Of a DNA stretch of 60,164 bases, positions 1 through 10,164 are shown piece by piece. The notes beneath the pieces were generated by a model. The model ran no database searches and was not told the DNA's origin. It saw only the letters and a list, made by a program, of their open reading frames with translations. A program made the translations under genes and the position numbers. How positions within the stretch are numbered: the first letter of the stretch is position 1; each line of letters starts with the position of its first letter. The stretch is from Paludibacteraceae bacterium (GTDB lineage: Bacteria > Bacteroidota > Bacteroidia > Bacteroidales > Paludibacteraceae): the NCBI GenBank assembly GCA_017467185.1, contig JAFTSS010000020.1, positions 1 to 60,164 on the forward strand. Reading direction: 5' to 3'.

Positions 1-139
1 AGTGAGGAGTGAGGAATTGAGAATTGAGAATTGAGAATTACTTGTAATCTGTTATCTGTTATCTGTAATCTGTTATCTGTAATCTATTATCTGTAATCTA
101 TTATCTGTAATCTATTATCTGTAATTTGTAATCTAATAA
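1..139. repeat. Two abutting heptamer arrays before the MBOAT gene
   Basis: Positions 1-39 are units of the AATTGAG type (also AGTGAGG). Positions 42-139 are about 14 consecutive units of CTGTAAT, CTGTTAT or CTATTAT in unbroken 7-bp register. The array ends about 4 nt before the start codon at 144, so it fills the whole visible leader. The same CTGTAAT family recurs at 30017-30121 and inside feoB at 48221-48269. Confidence 0.9.
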
Positions 140-143
140 TACG

Positions 144-2018
144 ATGGATTTAATATTATCTTTTTTATCAAAGACATTTGCTTTCGACGAAAATTCGCCA
201 TTGCTTTTTACCCAATTCTACTTTTGGGCTTTCTTTGCTATTGTCTTTGCCGTGTTCTCGTTGATACATTCTAAACGCTTGTTACGCAATACATTTTTGT
301 TTATTGTCAGCCTATTCTTCTACTACAAAACAAGCGGATTGTTCGTATTATTGCTCATATTTGCCACTATATCCGATTTCTTCATTGCCAAACTAGTATA
401 TCTGTCGGATAAAGAGTTACATCGCAAGTTATTTGTAGGACTTAGTGTCTGTATCAACCTCCTAGTGCTCAGTTACTTCAAATACTCATATTTCTTTGTT
501 GACCTCGTAAATTCGCTCTTTGGTACTACATTTCAAGTATATGACTACTTTGCCGCTATCGGCAATACTCTGACAAGTTCAAATCGCTTCAATGTTGACC
601 AAATCATTCTGCCTGTGGGCATTTCGTTCTACACATTCCAAACCATCAGTTACACAATGGACGTATATCGCCGTCGTGTAGCCCCAGTAAAGAATATTCT
701 CGACTATGGTTTCTATGTGTCGTTCTTCCCTCAACTCGTGGCAGGTCCTATCGTACGTGCCGCAGAATTTATTCCGCAAGTATATAAGCCCTACTTCCTC
801 GGGCGACGTCAGTTTGGTATAGCAATATTCTGGATACTCAATGGTTTAGCCAAGAAAATCATACTCAGCGACTATTTGGCAGTAAACTTTATCGACCGCG
901 TATTCGACAACCCAATGCTATTCTCTGGGTTCGAGAATCTTATGGCTCTGTTTGTATATTCGCTACAAGTGTATGCCGACTTCTCGGGCTACACCGACAT
1001 TGCAATTGGTGTGGCAATGATTATGGGATTCTATTTGCCTCAGAACTTTAATTCGCCATACAAAGCACCTAATGCAAGCAACTTCTGGAAACGTTGGCAC
1101 ATATCGCTCTCGCGGTGGTTGCAAGACTACCTTTATATTCCACTCGGAGGTAACCGAAATGCTACATTCGGCACATTCTTCTGGATTATCGCCATTGCCG
1201 CCATCGGAGTATTATTGTCAGGCAGTGTAACCATAGCCATCATAGTTCTCAGTATCGCTCTCGGTATCGTACTTTGGGGAATATTCCGTCCTGAACGTCG
1301 CAACAAGATAATCACCAACCTCAACATGATGATAACTATGCTTTTAGGTGGACTTTGGCACGGAGCAAGTTTCAACTTCATGATATGGGGCGGATTAAAC
1401 GGCGTGGGTATGCTCATCTATAAAATATGGCGTGGTTGGTCGATGAACGTCAAAATGCTGATGGTAGCATTGGTCACTGCCCTACTAATATGTTTGGTTT
1501 ACTTCACTCCTGCTCCAATTTGGAACGTACTCGCCGTTTGGTGTGGAATCATTGCAATAGGTACTCTTATCCGTTGGATAAATGCACAATTGGAAAAGAC
1601 ACGAGATGCGAGACACGAGATGCAAGAAAACTCTAAACTTGGAAACGCTTGGGGTATATTCCAAACCTTTATATTCATTAGTTTCACACGATTATTCTTC
1701 CGTTCGGGTTCAAATCTCGATCCTGACCTCGCTAACGAACATGCTTGGAACACAGCTAAAAATATGGTGCACCAGATGGGTTCGGCATGGAACTTAGAAG
1801 TTATTCCCGACATTTGTCTCGGCTACTGGAAGGTATTCGTACTATTCATTATCGGCATGATAATCCACTGGTTGCCTACACGTTGGAAACGCTGGTACCG
1901 CATCAACTTTGCACTACTGCCCCTACCCGTAATGGCAATAATAGTTGTAGCAGTAGTATTCATTGTCTATCAATTCATCACCGCCGACCTACAAGCCTTT
2001 ATTTATTTTCAATTTTAA
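144..2018 (+). CDS. MBOAT-family membrane-bound O-acyltransferase (AlgI-like)
   Basis: This is a 624-residue polytopic membrane protein. The family (AlgI, DltB, PatA-like) moves acyl groups across or within the membrane onto exported polysaccharide or cell-wall substrates. The sequence has many hydrophobic helices, the AlgI-like stretch NFWKRWHISLSRWLQDYLYIPLGG around residues 315-340, and the invariant catalytic His in LGGLWHGASFNF near residue 420. The substrate cannot be told from sequence, and no AlgJ/DltD-like partner is adjacent. Residues 485-495 (TRDARHEMQ) are encoded by four GACACGA-type heptamers at 1598-1625, the same family that forms intergenic arrays elsewhere in the window. The extra segment lies between two hydrophobic regions, probably in a loop. 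Confidence 0.9.
   Translation: MDLILSFLSKTFAFDENSPLLFTQFYFWAFFAIVFAVFSLIHSKRLLRNTFLFIVSLFFYYKTSGLFVLLLIFATISDFFIAKLVYLSDKELHRKLFVGLSVCINLLVLSYFKYSYFFVDLVNSLFGTTFQVYDYFAAIGNTLTSSNRFNVDQIILPVGISFYTFQTISYTMDVYRRRVAPVKNILDYGFYVSFFPQLVAGPIVRAAEFIPQVYKPYFLGRRQFGIAIFWILNGLAKKIILSDYLAVNFIDRVFDNPMLFSGFENLMALFVYSLQVYADFSGYTDIAIGVAMIMGFYLPQNFNSPYKAPNASNFWKRWHISLSRWLQDYLYIPLGGNRNATFGTFFWIIAIAAIGVLLSGSVTIAIIVLSIALGIVLWGIFRPERRNKIITNLNMMITMLLGGLWHGASFNFMIWGGLNGVGMLIYKIWRGWSMNVKMLMVALVTALLICLVYFTPAPIWNVLAVWCGIIAIGTLIRWINAQLEKTRDARHEMQENSKLGNAWGIFQTFIFISFTRLFFRSGSNLDPDLANEHAWNTAKNMVHQMGSAWNLEVIPDICLGYWKVFVLFIIGMIIHWLPTRWKRWYRINFALLPLPVMAIIVVAVVFIVYQFITADLQAFIYFQF
1598..1625. repeat. GACACGA-type heptamer array inside the MBOAT gene
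   Basis: Four contiguous 7-bp units (GACACGA, GATGCGA, GACACGA, GATGCAA) lie inside the open reading frame and are translated as part of TRDARHEMQ. The same family occurs outside genes at 10107, 26405, 33757, 34545, 49428 and 58289. Confidence 0.85.
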
Positions 2019-2032
2019 ACTTCCTTCAGTCG

Positions 2033-2095
2033 TGTCAACGGTCAACAGACAATAGTCAACCAAAACGTCCGACAAGTCCGACAAGTCTGACCACA
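2033..2095. repeat. GTTGACT-family heptamers and a 9-bp tandem before dnaE
   Basis: 2033-2060 holds four 7-bp units, read on the minus strand as GTTGACT, ATTGTCT, GTTGACC, GTTGACA. About 2067-2095 holds three copies of a GTCCGACAA-like 9-mer. The GTTGACT family recurs inside truA at 58556. Confidence 0.8.
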
Positions 2096-2126
2096 AACCA
2101 TAGACTGAAGACTTTCAAATCTATTT

Positions 2127-5100
2127 ATGCCACAATTCACACATTTACACGTACACACCCACTATTCTATTCTCGATGGAATGTCGAAAGTGGGCGACCT
2201 TATCGATAAATGCAAACGCACAGGAATGAATGCCATTGCAATTACCGACCATGGTAATATGTTTGGTATCAAAGAATTAGTAGATACTTCGGCTAAAGTA
2301 AACGGTAAGGTAAAAGATGCTATAAAAGGGCTTCAAAAAGAACTTAAAAAAGCCGAAGAAGAAAATAATACTGACGCAATAGAAGAGCTAAAATCGCAAA
2401 TAAAAGCCAAAGAAAAAGAGTTTTTTAAGCCGATTATTGGCTGCGAAGCATATTGCGCTCGTCGCTCTTTACGCAATAAAGACAAAGACTATAAAACCAT
2501 AAATCCTGAAAATGGTAAAGAACAAATAGTCGATGCCTCGGGCTACCACTTAGTGCTTTTAGCTAAAAACCCAAAGGGCTACGAAAACCTCTGTAAAATA
2601 ATCTCAATTGCTTGGGTAGATGGCTATTATCGCCGTCCGCGTATTGACAAAGAGTTGTTGAAAGAACATAGCGAGGGACTTATCGTATGCTCAGCCTGTC
2701 TTGGTGGTGAAATACCACAACACATTATTGCAGGCAATCTCGAAGAGGCAGAAAAAAGCATTATGTGGTTTAAAGAGGTGTTTGGCGACGACTATTACCT
2801 CGAAATTCAACGCCACAAGACCAACAAACCTGGTGCTGACCAAAACGTATATCAACGTCAAAAGCAAGTCAATAAAAAGATACTTGAATTAGCAGAAAAG
2901 ACTAATACAAAGGTTATTGCATCTAACGACGTACACTTTGTAGAAGAGGAACATGCCGAAGCGCATGACCGATTGATCTGTCTCTCTACAGGTAAAGACC
3001 TCGACGACCCTAACCGTATGCGTTACACCAAACAAGAGTGGTTGAAAACGCCAGAAGAGATGGCTGAGATATTTGCCGATGTGCCAGAAGCTTTGGCTAA
3101 CACAATGGAGATTGCCGACAAAGTTGAAGTTTATAGTCTTGACCGTGGACCTATTATGCCGATGTTCGACATCCCTACTGAATTTGGTACAGAAGAAGAA
3201 TATCGCCAGAAATTCACACACGAAGACCTTTTCAACGAGTTCACTCGCAACGAAAAAGGCGAAGTGGTGATGAGTCAAGAAGATGCCGAAAAGAAAATCA
3301 AAACCATTGGTGGCTATGAGCGATTATATCGTATCAAATTAGAAGCAGATTATCTTCGCAAACTGGCGCTAGACGGAGCCAAAATGCGTTATGGCGACCC
3401 AGTGCCTGCCGACACAATGGAACGCATTGTTTTTGAGTTACATATTATGAAAACAATGGGTTTCCCTGGCTACTTCTTGATTGTGCAAGACTTTATCTCT
3501 GCAGCTCGAGGAATGGGTGTATCTGTTGGCCCTGGACGTGGTTCTGCTGCAGGCTCAGTAGTGGCATATTGCTTGAAAATTACTGATATTGACCCTTTGA
3601 AATACGACTTGCTGTTTGAGCGTTTCTTGAATCCCGATCGTATATCGTTGCCCGATATAGATATCGACTTCGACGATGATGGACGTGGCGAGGTATTGCG
3701 CTGGGTTACAGAAAAATATGGTAAAGAAAAGGTAGCACACATTATTACATACGGTACAATGGCAACCAAATCGTCAATAAAAGACGTAGGCCGTGTGCAA
3801 AATGTACCACTACCCGATGTAAACCGCTTAACATCACTTATTCCAGATAAATTCGGAGATGATAAAGCTGACCCTAAGACTGGCAAAGTGCCAAAGGTAA
3901 ACATCAAGAACTGCCTTAAATATGTGCCAGAATTGGCTGAAGCTCGCAATGGAGAAGACCGCAATCTTGCTGATACATTGAAATATGCCGAAATGCTCGA
4001 AGGTACTGTGCGTCAGACTGGTGTGCATGCCTGCGGTGTGATTATTGGAGCAGATGACTTAAAGAAATTCGCCCCAATATCGACTGCGCAAGACAAAGAC
4101 ACCAACGAAGATATGTTGGTTACGCAGTATGAAGGTTCGGTGATTGAATCAGTGGGACTTATCAAAATGGACTTCCTTGGACTTAAAACCCTCTCAATCA
4201 TAAAAGAAGCCCTCAAAAATATCAAGAAATCAAAAGGTATTGACGTAGATATTGACAAAATACCTATTGATGATGCCGAGACTTATAAGTTATATAGTGA
4301 AGGGCGCACAGTTGGTACGTTCCAATTCGAATCACCAGGTATGCAAAAATACCTAAAAGAATTGCAACCATCTGTATTCGAGGACTTAATTGCGATGAAC
4401 GCCTTGTATCGTCCAGGTCCGATGGACTACATTCCACAGTTTATTGCCCGCAAACATGGTCGTGAGCCTATCGAATACGATTTGGATTGTATGGAAATGT
4501 ATCTAAAAGATACTTACGGCATTACGGTATATCAAGAGCAGGTGATGCTTTTGTCGCGTCTGTTGGCTAACTTTACTCGCGGAGAATCAGATGCTTTGCG
4601 TAAAGCGATGGGTAAGAAGTTGCGTGACAAACTTGACCAAATGAAGCCTAAATTCATCACACAAGGTCAAAGCAATGGTCATGACCCTGCGAAACTTGAG
4701 AAAATATGGGCAGACTGGGAGAAATTTGCGTCGTATGCTTTCAATAAATCGCATGCTACATGCTATTCGTGGGTATCGTATCAAACAGCCTATTTGAAGG
4801 CTCACTACCCTGCCGAATTTATGGCAGCCAACTTGACTCGAAACAAAGACAACATTTCAGACGTAACCAAGTTTATGGACGAATGTAAATCAATGGGCTT
4901 ATTGGTGAAAGGTCCAGACGTAAACGAATCAGAATTGAACTTTACAGTAAATCAAAAAGGTGAAATTCGTTTCGGACTTGGGGGCATTAAAGGTGTGGGC
5001 GAAGGTGCGGTGGAAAGCCTTGTAAATGAACGCAAAGCCAATGGACCATACAAATCAATTTTCGACTTTCTTGAACGTGTCAACTTATCGGCATGCAATA

Positions 5101-6050
5101 AAAAAACAATAGAGTCGCTTGCACTTTCAGGTTCTTTCGATTGTTTCGAGGACGTAACTAGAGAACAATATTTTGCGACGAACTCTAAAGGAGAACAAAC
5201 CCTCGAAACCCTCATCCGCTATGGCAACCGCTATCAACAAGACAAACAAATGACAACTAATTCGTTATTTGGTGGCTTAGACGACGAAACACTAGAAATA
5301 CCAAAACCTGAAATACCAAAAACTGAAGCATGGTCAACCCTTGAACGCCTCGGCAAAGAAAAAGAATATGTAGGAATTTTTCTCTCATCGCACCCATTAG
5401 ATCAGTATAGAGTACCTATTCAATACGCATGCCTCAATGTCAGCGAAATTGAGCAGATGAAGAAAAATCGTGATTGCAGAACATTCACTGTAGCTGGTAT
5501 TGTAACGGGATGTCGCGAAGGTATGACCAAAAAAAGCACACCATACGGCATACTTACATTGCAAGATTATACAGGTAGTTATGAGTTTGCTCTATTCGGT
5601 AACGACTATACAGCCTATCGTAATTTCTTAAAAGAGAATTTGTTTATCGCTATTATTGTAAAAACTCAAGAACGTGGTAGCGATTGGAAGTATCCAAGCA
5701 AAAATGCTGACAATACACCTAAAGAAATAGAGGCTAAAATACTGAAAATGGAGTTGTTAGAAAATGTAGCTGAAAAGCTTGTAAAGAAACTTACAATTTC
5801 ATTGCAATTAGGTCGCATAAATGCAGAGTTAACACAACGCTTACTCGAAATATTAAGCGATAATGATGGTCAAACTGAATTGTTTTTAGAAGTTTATGAC
5901 CCTGAAACTAGTAGCAATATCAATCTGAGATCAAAGAAGTTACATGTCAATCCAACTAATAAACTTGTTACAGAATTGGAAAGTATGGAGAGGGAGGGGT
6001 TGATAAAGTTCTGGGTAAATAACAATAAAATAGTGAGGAATGAGGAATGA
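2127..6050 (+). CDS. dnaE: DNA polymerase III subunit alpha (replicative polymerase)
   Basis: This is the catalytic subunit of the replicative DNA polymerase, 1307 residues. The N-terminal PHP domain begins THLHVHTHYSILDG and carries its metal-ligand histidines. A charged, helical insertion (about residues 60-100, rich in K and E) interrupts the PHP domain before the KPIIGCEAY strand. The C-family catalytic aspartates are in PDIDIDFDDDGRGE near residue 509. A helix-hairpin-helix region and an OB-fold follow (TVAGIVTGCREGMTKK around residue 1125). The start at 2127 fits because the PHP signature begins three residues later. The last codons (VRNEE, stop TGA at 6048) are made of an AGTGAGG/AATGAGG heptamer array that continues past the gene, so the native C-terminus may have been altered. 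Confidence 0.97.
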   Translation: MPQFTHLHVHTHYSILDGMSKVGDLIDKCKRTGMNAIAITDHGNMFGIKELVDTSAKVNGKVKDAIKGLQKELKKAEEENNTDAIEELKSQIKAKEKEFFKPIIGCEAYCARRSLRNKDKDYKTINPENGKEQIVDASGYHLVLLAKNPKGYENLCKIISIAWVDGYYRRPRIDKELLKEHSEGLIVCSACLGGEIPQHIIAGNLEEAEKSIMWFKEVFGDDYYLEIQRHKTNKPGADQNVYQRQKQVNKKILELAEKTNTKVIASNDVHFVEEEHAEAHDRLICLSTGKDLDDPNRMRYTKQEWLKTPEEMAEIFADVPEALANTMEIADKVEVYSLDRGPIMPMFDIPTEFGTEEEYRQKFTHEDLFNEFTRNEKGEVVMSQEDAEKKIKTIGGYERLYRIKLEADYLRKLALDGAKMRYGDPVPADTMERIVFELHIMKTMGFPGYFLIVQDFISAARGMGVSVGPGRGSAAGSVVAYCLKITDIDPLKYDLLFERFLNPDRISLPDIDIDFDDDGRGEVLRWVTEKYGKEKVAHIITYGTMATKSSIKDVGRVQNVPLPDVNRLTSLIPDKFGDDKADPKTGKVPKVNIKNCLKYVPELAEARNGEDRNLADTLKYAEMLEGTVRQTGVHACGVIIGADDLKKFAPISTAQDKDTNEDMLVTQYEGSVIESVGLIKMDFLGLKTLSIIKEALKNIKKSKGIDVDIDKIPIDDAETYKLYSEGRTVGTFQFESPGMQKYLKELQPSVFEDLIAMNALYRPGPMDYIPQFIARKHGREPIEYDLDCMEMYLKDTYGITVYQEQVMLLSRLLANFTRGESDALRKAMGKKLRDKLDQMKPKFITQGQSNGHDPAKLEKIWADWEKFASYAFNKSHATCYSWVSYQTAYLKAHYPAEFMAANLTRNKDNISDVTKFMDECKSMGLLVKGPDVNESELNFTVNQKGEIRFGLGGIKGVGEGAVESLVNERKANGPYKSIFDFLERVNLSACNKKTIESLALSGSFDCFEDVTREQYFATNSKGEQTLETLIRYGNRYQQDKQMTTNSLFGGLDDETLEIPKPEIPKTEAWSTLERLGKEKEYVGIFLSSHPLDQYRVPIQYACLNVSEIEQMKKNRDCRTFTVAGIVTGCREGMTKKSTPYGILTLQDYTGSYEFALFGNDYTAYRNFLKENLFIAIIVKTQERGSDWKYPSKNADNTPKEIEAKILKMELLENVAEKLVKKLTISLQLGRINAELTQRLLEILSDNDGQTELFLEVYDPETSSNINLRSKKLHVNPTNKLVTELESMEREGLIKFWVNNNKIVRNEE

Positions 6051-6129
6051 AGAATGAGGAATGAGGAATTATAAATACTATAGTTACTATAGACACTATA
6101 GTTACTATAGATATCTATAATTGCTATAA
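6032..6129. repeat. AATGAGG heptamer array and TACTATAGT 9-mer array
   Basis: 6032-6073 is six 7-bp units (AGTGAGG, AATGAGG, AATGAAG and similar). It contains the dnaE stop codon in its third unit. 6076-6129 is six 9-bp units of the TACTATAGT type, related to the 9-mer array at 11011-11091. The remaining gap to trxA holds the trxA promoter. Confidence 0.85.
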
Positions 6130-6203
6130 CTATAAAGCTATTCAACTTATCATTTTTAACAAATTTTATGAATTAGGATGTATGATTTATGAATTTATTT
6201 ATT

Positions 6204-6211
6204 TACCTTTG
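6204..6211 (+). promoter_or_regulatory. Bacteroides-type -7 box for trxA
   Basis: TACCTTTG matches the TAnnTTTG -7 element of the primary sigma factor in Bacteroidota. No convincing TTTG -33 box sits 19-20 bp upstream. Transcription would start near 6218, leaving a leader of about 100 nt. Confidence 0.6.
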
Positions 6212-6319
6212 CATGATTGATAATGCATGATACATAATGCACAATATGCAATTGTCTATCATGCTAAAAAACAAACACTAATAACTAAAAATTAAACATT
6301 AATAACTAAACTAAAAATT

Positions 6320-6640
6320 ATGGCATTACACATTACAGATGCTAACTTCAAAGAAGTTTTAGCAAACAACGCAGTAGTTGTTGTAGATTTTGGTGCTGCA
6401 TGGTGCGGACCTTGTAAATCACTTCAACCAGTTATCGACAAAATTGCAACAGCTTACGAAGGTCGTGCTGCAGTAGGTAAAATCGATATTGAAGAATCTC
6501 CTGAAACAACAGAAGAATTTGCTATTCGTTCAGTTCCAACTATCCTTTTCTTCAAAAATGGAGAAATGGTTCCAGGTAAAAAAATCGTTGGTGCTACATC
6601 AGAAGCTAAAATCACTGCTATTATCGACGAAATTCTTTAA
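6320..6640 (+). CDS. trxA: Thioredoxin
   Basis: This is a small cytoplasmic disulfide reductase of 106 residues, the usual length for thioredoxin. The active site WCGPC lies at about residues 28-32 after the strand VVVVDFGAA. The cis-proline motif RSVPTILFF is near residues 70-78. No signal peptide is present, so it acts in the cytoplasm, probably recycled by thioredoxin reductase (not in this window). It has its own promoter (6204) and its own terminator hairpin (6664), so it is a single-gene unit between dnaE and lepA. Confidence 0.95.
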   Translation: MALHITDANFKEVLANNAVVVVDFGAAWCGPCKSLQPVIDKIATAYEGRAAVGKIDIEESPETTEEFAIRSVPTILFFKNGEMVPGKKIVGATSEAKITAIIDEIL

Positions 6641-6663
6641 TTAAGGATTTTATTAGATAGATT

Positions 6664-6699
6664 TTATGGGGTAAAACTATGAGTTTTACTCCATTTTTG
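6664..6699 (+). terminator. Rho-independent terminator after trxA
   Basis: A stem of ATGGGGTAAAAC against GTTTTACTCCAT, with one mismatch or bulge and a short loop, is followed by TTTTTG. It starts 24 nt after the trxA stop codon. Confidence 0.75.
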
Positions 6700-6770
6700 T
6701 TTTCTGAAATTTAAAAAAGTACTATTTATTTTTTTGACTATATTTGAGAATCTTTTTTTGGACTTATTTT

Positions 6771-6801
6771 TTTGTAGTTCGATTGTTTTTTTGTAACTTT
6801 G
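6771..6801 (+). promoter_or_regulatory. Promoter of lepA
   Basis: TTTG (6771-6774), a 19-bp spacer and TAACTTTG (6794-6801) match the Bacteroidota primary promoter. The expected start near 6808 gives a leader of about 50 nt before the lepA ATG at 6860. Confidence 0.75.
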
Positions 6802-6859
6802 CATGTTATTTTTCGAGGACATATAAATTATAATTATCAGAATTATTATACACCATTAA

Positions 6860-8647
6860 ATGAAGAAAATCAGAAACTTTTGCATTATAGCCCATATCGA
6901 CCATGGTAAGAGTACTTTGGCTGACAGACTATTGGAGTACACTCAAACTGTTGAAGCGAGAGACCTCCAAGCACAAGTGTTAGATGACATGGATTTGGAG
7001 CGTGAACGTGGTATTACTATCAAATCGCACGCTATCCAAATGAAATATAAATACAATAATGAGGAATATACCCTTAACTTAATTGATACTCCAGGGCACG
7101 TTGACTTTTCATACGAGGTGTCACGTTCGATTGCTGCATGTGAGGGCGCGTTGTTGATTGTAGATGCTACTCAAGGTATTCAAGCACAGACGATTTCGAA
7201 CCTTTACATGGCGATTGAGAATGATTTGGAAATTATACCTGTAATGAATAAAATGGACATGGATAATGCTATGCCAGAGGAGGTTGAGGACCAAATTGTT
7301 GAATTGTTGGGATGTAAACGTGAAGAGATTATTCGTGCTTCGGGCAAGACGGGCATGGGTATTGAGGAGATTTTACAAGCGATTATTGAGAGAATTCCAG
7401 CTCCTGAAGGTGATCCTAATGCTCCACTTCAATGCTTAATTTTTGACTCGGTGTTTAACTCGTTCCGTGGTATTATTGCCTATTTTAAAATTATTAATGG
7501 TACAATTCGTCCAAATGATTTAGTTAAGTTCGTAAATACAGGCAAGGAGTATGAAGCAAATGAGGTTGGTATTTTGAAGCTTGACATGGTGCCTCAAAAA
7601 GAGTTATCGGCTGGCAATGTAGGTTATATTATTTCGGGTATTAAGACTTCGAAAGAGGTAAAAGTTGGTGATACAATTACTCATGTTAAGCGTCCTTGTG
7701 ATGATGCTATTGATGGTTTTGAAGAGGTGAAGCCAATGGTGTTTGCGGGTGTGTACCCTATTGAGACTGAAGATTTCGAGGATTTGCGTGCATCGCTTGA
7801 GAAGTTGCAATTGAATGATGCATCGTTGACATTTGAACCAGAATCGTCGGCTGCATTAGGCTTTGGTTTCCGCTGTGGTTTCTTGGGGATGTTGCACATG
7901 GAGATTGTACAGGAACGTCTTGACCGTGAGTTTGATATGAATGTTATCACTACGGTGCCTAACGTTTCGTATAAGGTATTTACGAATAAGGGGGCTTGCC
8001 TTGAGGTACATAATCCATCGGGATTGCCTGAAATTACTGAAATTGACCATATTGAAGAGCCTTATATTCGTGCTTCTGTAATTACTAAGACAGATTATAT
8101 TGGTCAGATTATGACTCTTTGTCTTGGTAAACGTGGAGAGTTAGTAAAACAAGAATATGTTTCGGGTAATCGTGTTGAACTGATTTATGATATGCCGTTG
8201 GGCGAAATTGTGTTTGACTTTTATGATAAGTTGAAGTCAATTTCGAAAGGTTATGCTTCGTTCGACTACCACATGAATGGTTTCCGTCCGTCGAAATTGG
8301 TGAAACTTGATATATTGTTGAATGGCGAGTCAGTGGATGCTTTATCATCGTTAATTCACTTTGATAATGCTTATACACTCGGTCGCCGCATGTGCGAGAA
8401 GTTGCAAGAATTGATTCCTCGTCAACAATTTGATATTGCTATTCAAGCAGCTATTGGCGCGAAAATCATTGCTCGCGAAACAGTAAAAGCCGTTCGCAAG
8501 GATGTTACTGCTAAATGTTATGGTGGTGATATTTCGCGTAAACGTAAGTTGCTCGAAAAACAGAAGAAAGGAAAGAAACGTATGAAGCAAATTGGTAATG
8601 TGGAAGTGCCTCAAAAAGCTTTCTTGGCAGTGTTGAAACTTGACTAA
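6860..8647 (+). CDS. lepA: Elongation factor 4 (translational GTPase LepA)
   Basis: This is a ribosome-associated GTPase of the EF-G family that acts on stalled ribosomes and in ribosome biogenesis. It is 595 residues, the standard length for LepA. The P-loop AHIDHGKST is at residues 11-19, the switch II motif DTPGHVDF near residue 79, and NKMDMD near residue 132. The LepA-specific C-terminal domain includes [19 protein letters not shown] and the lysine-rich end ([17 protein letters not shown]). It has its own promoter at 6771. It reads complete and normal. Confidence 0.97.
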   Translation: MKKIRNFCIIAHIDHGKSTLADRLLEYTQTVEARDLQAQVLDDMDLERERGITIKSHAIQMKYKYNNEEYTLNLIDTPGHVDFSYEVSRSIAACEGALLIVDATQGIQAQTISNLYMAIENDLEIIPVMNKMDMDNAMPEEVEDQIVELLGCKREEIIRASGKTGMGIEEILQAIIERIPAPEGDPNAPLQCLIFDSVFNSFRGIIAYFKIINGTIRPNDLVKFVNTGKEYEANEVGILKLDMVPQKELSAGNVGYIISGIKTSKEVKVGDTITHVKRPCDDAIDGFEEVKPMVFAGVYPIETEDFEDLRASLEKLQLNDASLTFEPESSAALGFGFRCGFLGMLHMEIVQERLDREFDMNVITTVPNVSYKVFTNKGACLEVHNPSGLPEITEIDHIEEPYIRASVITKTDYIGQIMTLCLGKRGELVKQEYVSGNRVELIYDMPLGEIVFDFYDKLKSISKGYASFDYHMNGFRPSKLVKLDILLNGESVDALSSLIHFDNAYTLGRRMCEKLQELIPRQQFDIAIQAAIGAKIIARETVKAVRKDVTAKCYGGDISRKRKLLEKQKKGKKRMKQIGNVEVPQKAFLAVLKLD

Positions 8648-8766
8648 GAATATGCTATTTGCACTAAAAATCTAAGAAATAGCAAATTTGGTTATTCGCC
8701 ACTCGTTACTAAAATTCTAATAAAAAACTTTTAACTTTAAACTATAATCTTTAATTTAAAAAAATC

Positions 8767-10086
8767 ATGTTACTTTTAAGTGCAACAGAAGCGGTAATGC
8801 AAGTTCCATTTTGGGCTTCGATTCCGTTTATCATCATGCTCTTGATGATTGCCGTTGGTCCGCTAATTGCGGAAGAATGGTGGGAGCACAACAGAAACAA
8901 ATTGCTTGTTTCTTGTATTTTAGGTATCCCAACAGCATTTTATTTGGTTAAATGTGGATTAGTTCACAATCTTGAACACCAAATATTTGGTGACTACATC
9001 CCATTTATAGTTTTATTAACAGCTTTGTTTGTCATTACTGGAGGTATTCACCTTAGTGGCGACATTAAGGCTAAACCTATCATTAACACTGCGTTTATTG
9101 CTTTAGGTTGGATTTTGGCTTCATTTATGGGAACAACAGGTGCAGCTATGTTGCTTATCCGTCCACTTATCGACACTAATTCACAACGTAAACATAAAGT
9201 ACACACGATATTGTTCTTTATTGCAGCAGTAGCTAACTGTGGTGGTCTTCTTACTCCACTTGGTGATCCACCGTTGTTGCTACTCTACCTCCGCGGAGCT
9301 TCATTCACATGGTTCTTTAATTTATTGCCAATGTGGGCTTTCACAGGAATATTATTATTAGTGATATATTTTATTTGGGATACTATCATGTATAAGAAAG
9401 AGGATTGGACTGCTTTGTCAGCAGATTCTCGCGAACAACGCCCAATTCAAATCACAGGTAAAATCAACTTTGTATTCCTAATTGGCGTAATATTGTCAGT
9501 GGCATTCATCAACGCCGATATGTTGCCAGCAATGGGCGAAGAAGGTGCTCCTTGGTGGTTAGTTTACCTTCGTGAAATAGTGCTTATCTCAATGATTATC
9601 ATGTCATTGCTCGAAACTAAAAAAGAAGTTCGCGAAGCAAACAAATATTCATGGCGTCCAATTATTGAAGTTGCAGTAGTATTCCTTGGCATCTTTATTA
9701 CAATGACACCTACTATTATGTACTTAAATCAGAATGCTGCATCATTAGGATTGACTGAACCTTGGCAATTCTACTATTTTGCAGGAGGTTTAAGTTCATT
9801 CCTTGATAACGCACCTACAGCCGTAGCATTCCATAGTGTTGCAACAGCATTGCCAATCGAAGGTACAGCTGTTGCTGGTATTTCAGAAATACTTCTTAAA
9901 GCCATCGCTCTTGGATCTGTATTCTTTGGTGCAATGACTTATATTGGTAATGGACCAAACTTTATGGTTAAAGCTATCGCAGAAGAAAATGGTATTAAGA
10001 TGCCTTCTTTCTTCGGTTATATGATTAAATTCTCTTTAATCATTCTTTTACCAATCTATATCCTCGTTCAACTAATTTTCTTATAA
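8767..10086 (+). CDS. nhaD: NhaD-type sodium:proton antiporter
   Basis: This is a 439-residue inner-membrane protein of the ion transporter superfamily with about 11-12 hydrophobic segments. It exchanges Na+ for protons. Recognisable stretches are VGPLIAEEWWEHNRNK near the N-terminus, GGLLTPLGDPPLLLLYLRG near residue 155 and SFLDNAPTAVAFHSVA near residue 345, all conserved in the NhaD group. GAMTYIGNGPNFMVKAIAEENG lies in the C-terminal half. It would work with the apparently Na+-type V-ATPase at 34-43 kb in sodium cycling (inference). A GACACGA fold-back hairpin follows the stop codon. Confidence 0.88.
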   Translation: MLLLSATEAVMQVPFWASIPFIIMLLMIAVGPLIAEEWWEHNRNKLLVSCILGIPTAFYLVKCGLVHNLEHQIFGDYIPFIVLLTALFVITGGIHLSGDIKAKPIINTAFIALGWILASFMGTTGAAMLLIRPLIDTNSQRKHKVHTILFFIAAVANCGGLLTPLGDPPLLLLYLRGASFTWFFNLLPMWAFTGILLLVIYFIWDTIMYKKEDWTALSADSREQRPIQITGKINFVFLIGVILSVAFINADMLPAMGEEGAPWWLVYLREIVLISMIIMSLLETKKEVREANKYSWRPIIEVAVVFLGIFITMTPTIMYLNQNAASLGLTEPWQFYYFAGGLSSFLDNAPTAVAFHSVATALPIEGTAVAGISEILLKAIALGSVFFGAMTYIGNGPNFMVKAIAEENGIKMPSFFGYMIKFSLIILLPIYILVQLIFL

Positions 10087-10106
10087 TAAAGAAGATATAA
10101 AATAAA

Positions 10107-10154
10107 AGACACGAGATAAAAGACTCATTTTTTTCAGTCCAATATCTCGTGTCT
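10107..10154 (+). terminator. Fold-back GACACGA hairpin, likely terminator of nhaD
   Basis: AGACACGAGATA (10107-10118) and its exact reverse complement TATCTCGTGTCT (10143-10154) form a 12-bp stem, with an inner GACT/AGTC pairing. ATTATTTTTT follows. The arms belong to the GACACGA heptamer family, facing each other. Similar fold-backs occur at 33757, 34544 and 58289. Confidence 0.65.
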
Positions 10155-10164
10155 ATTATTTTTT

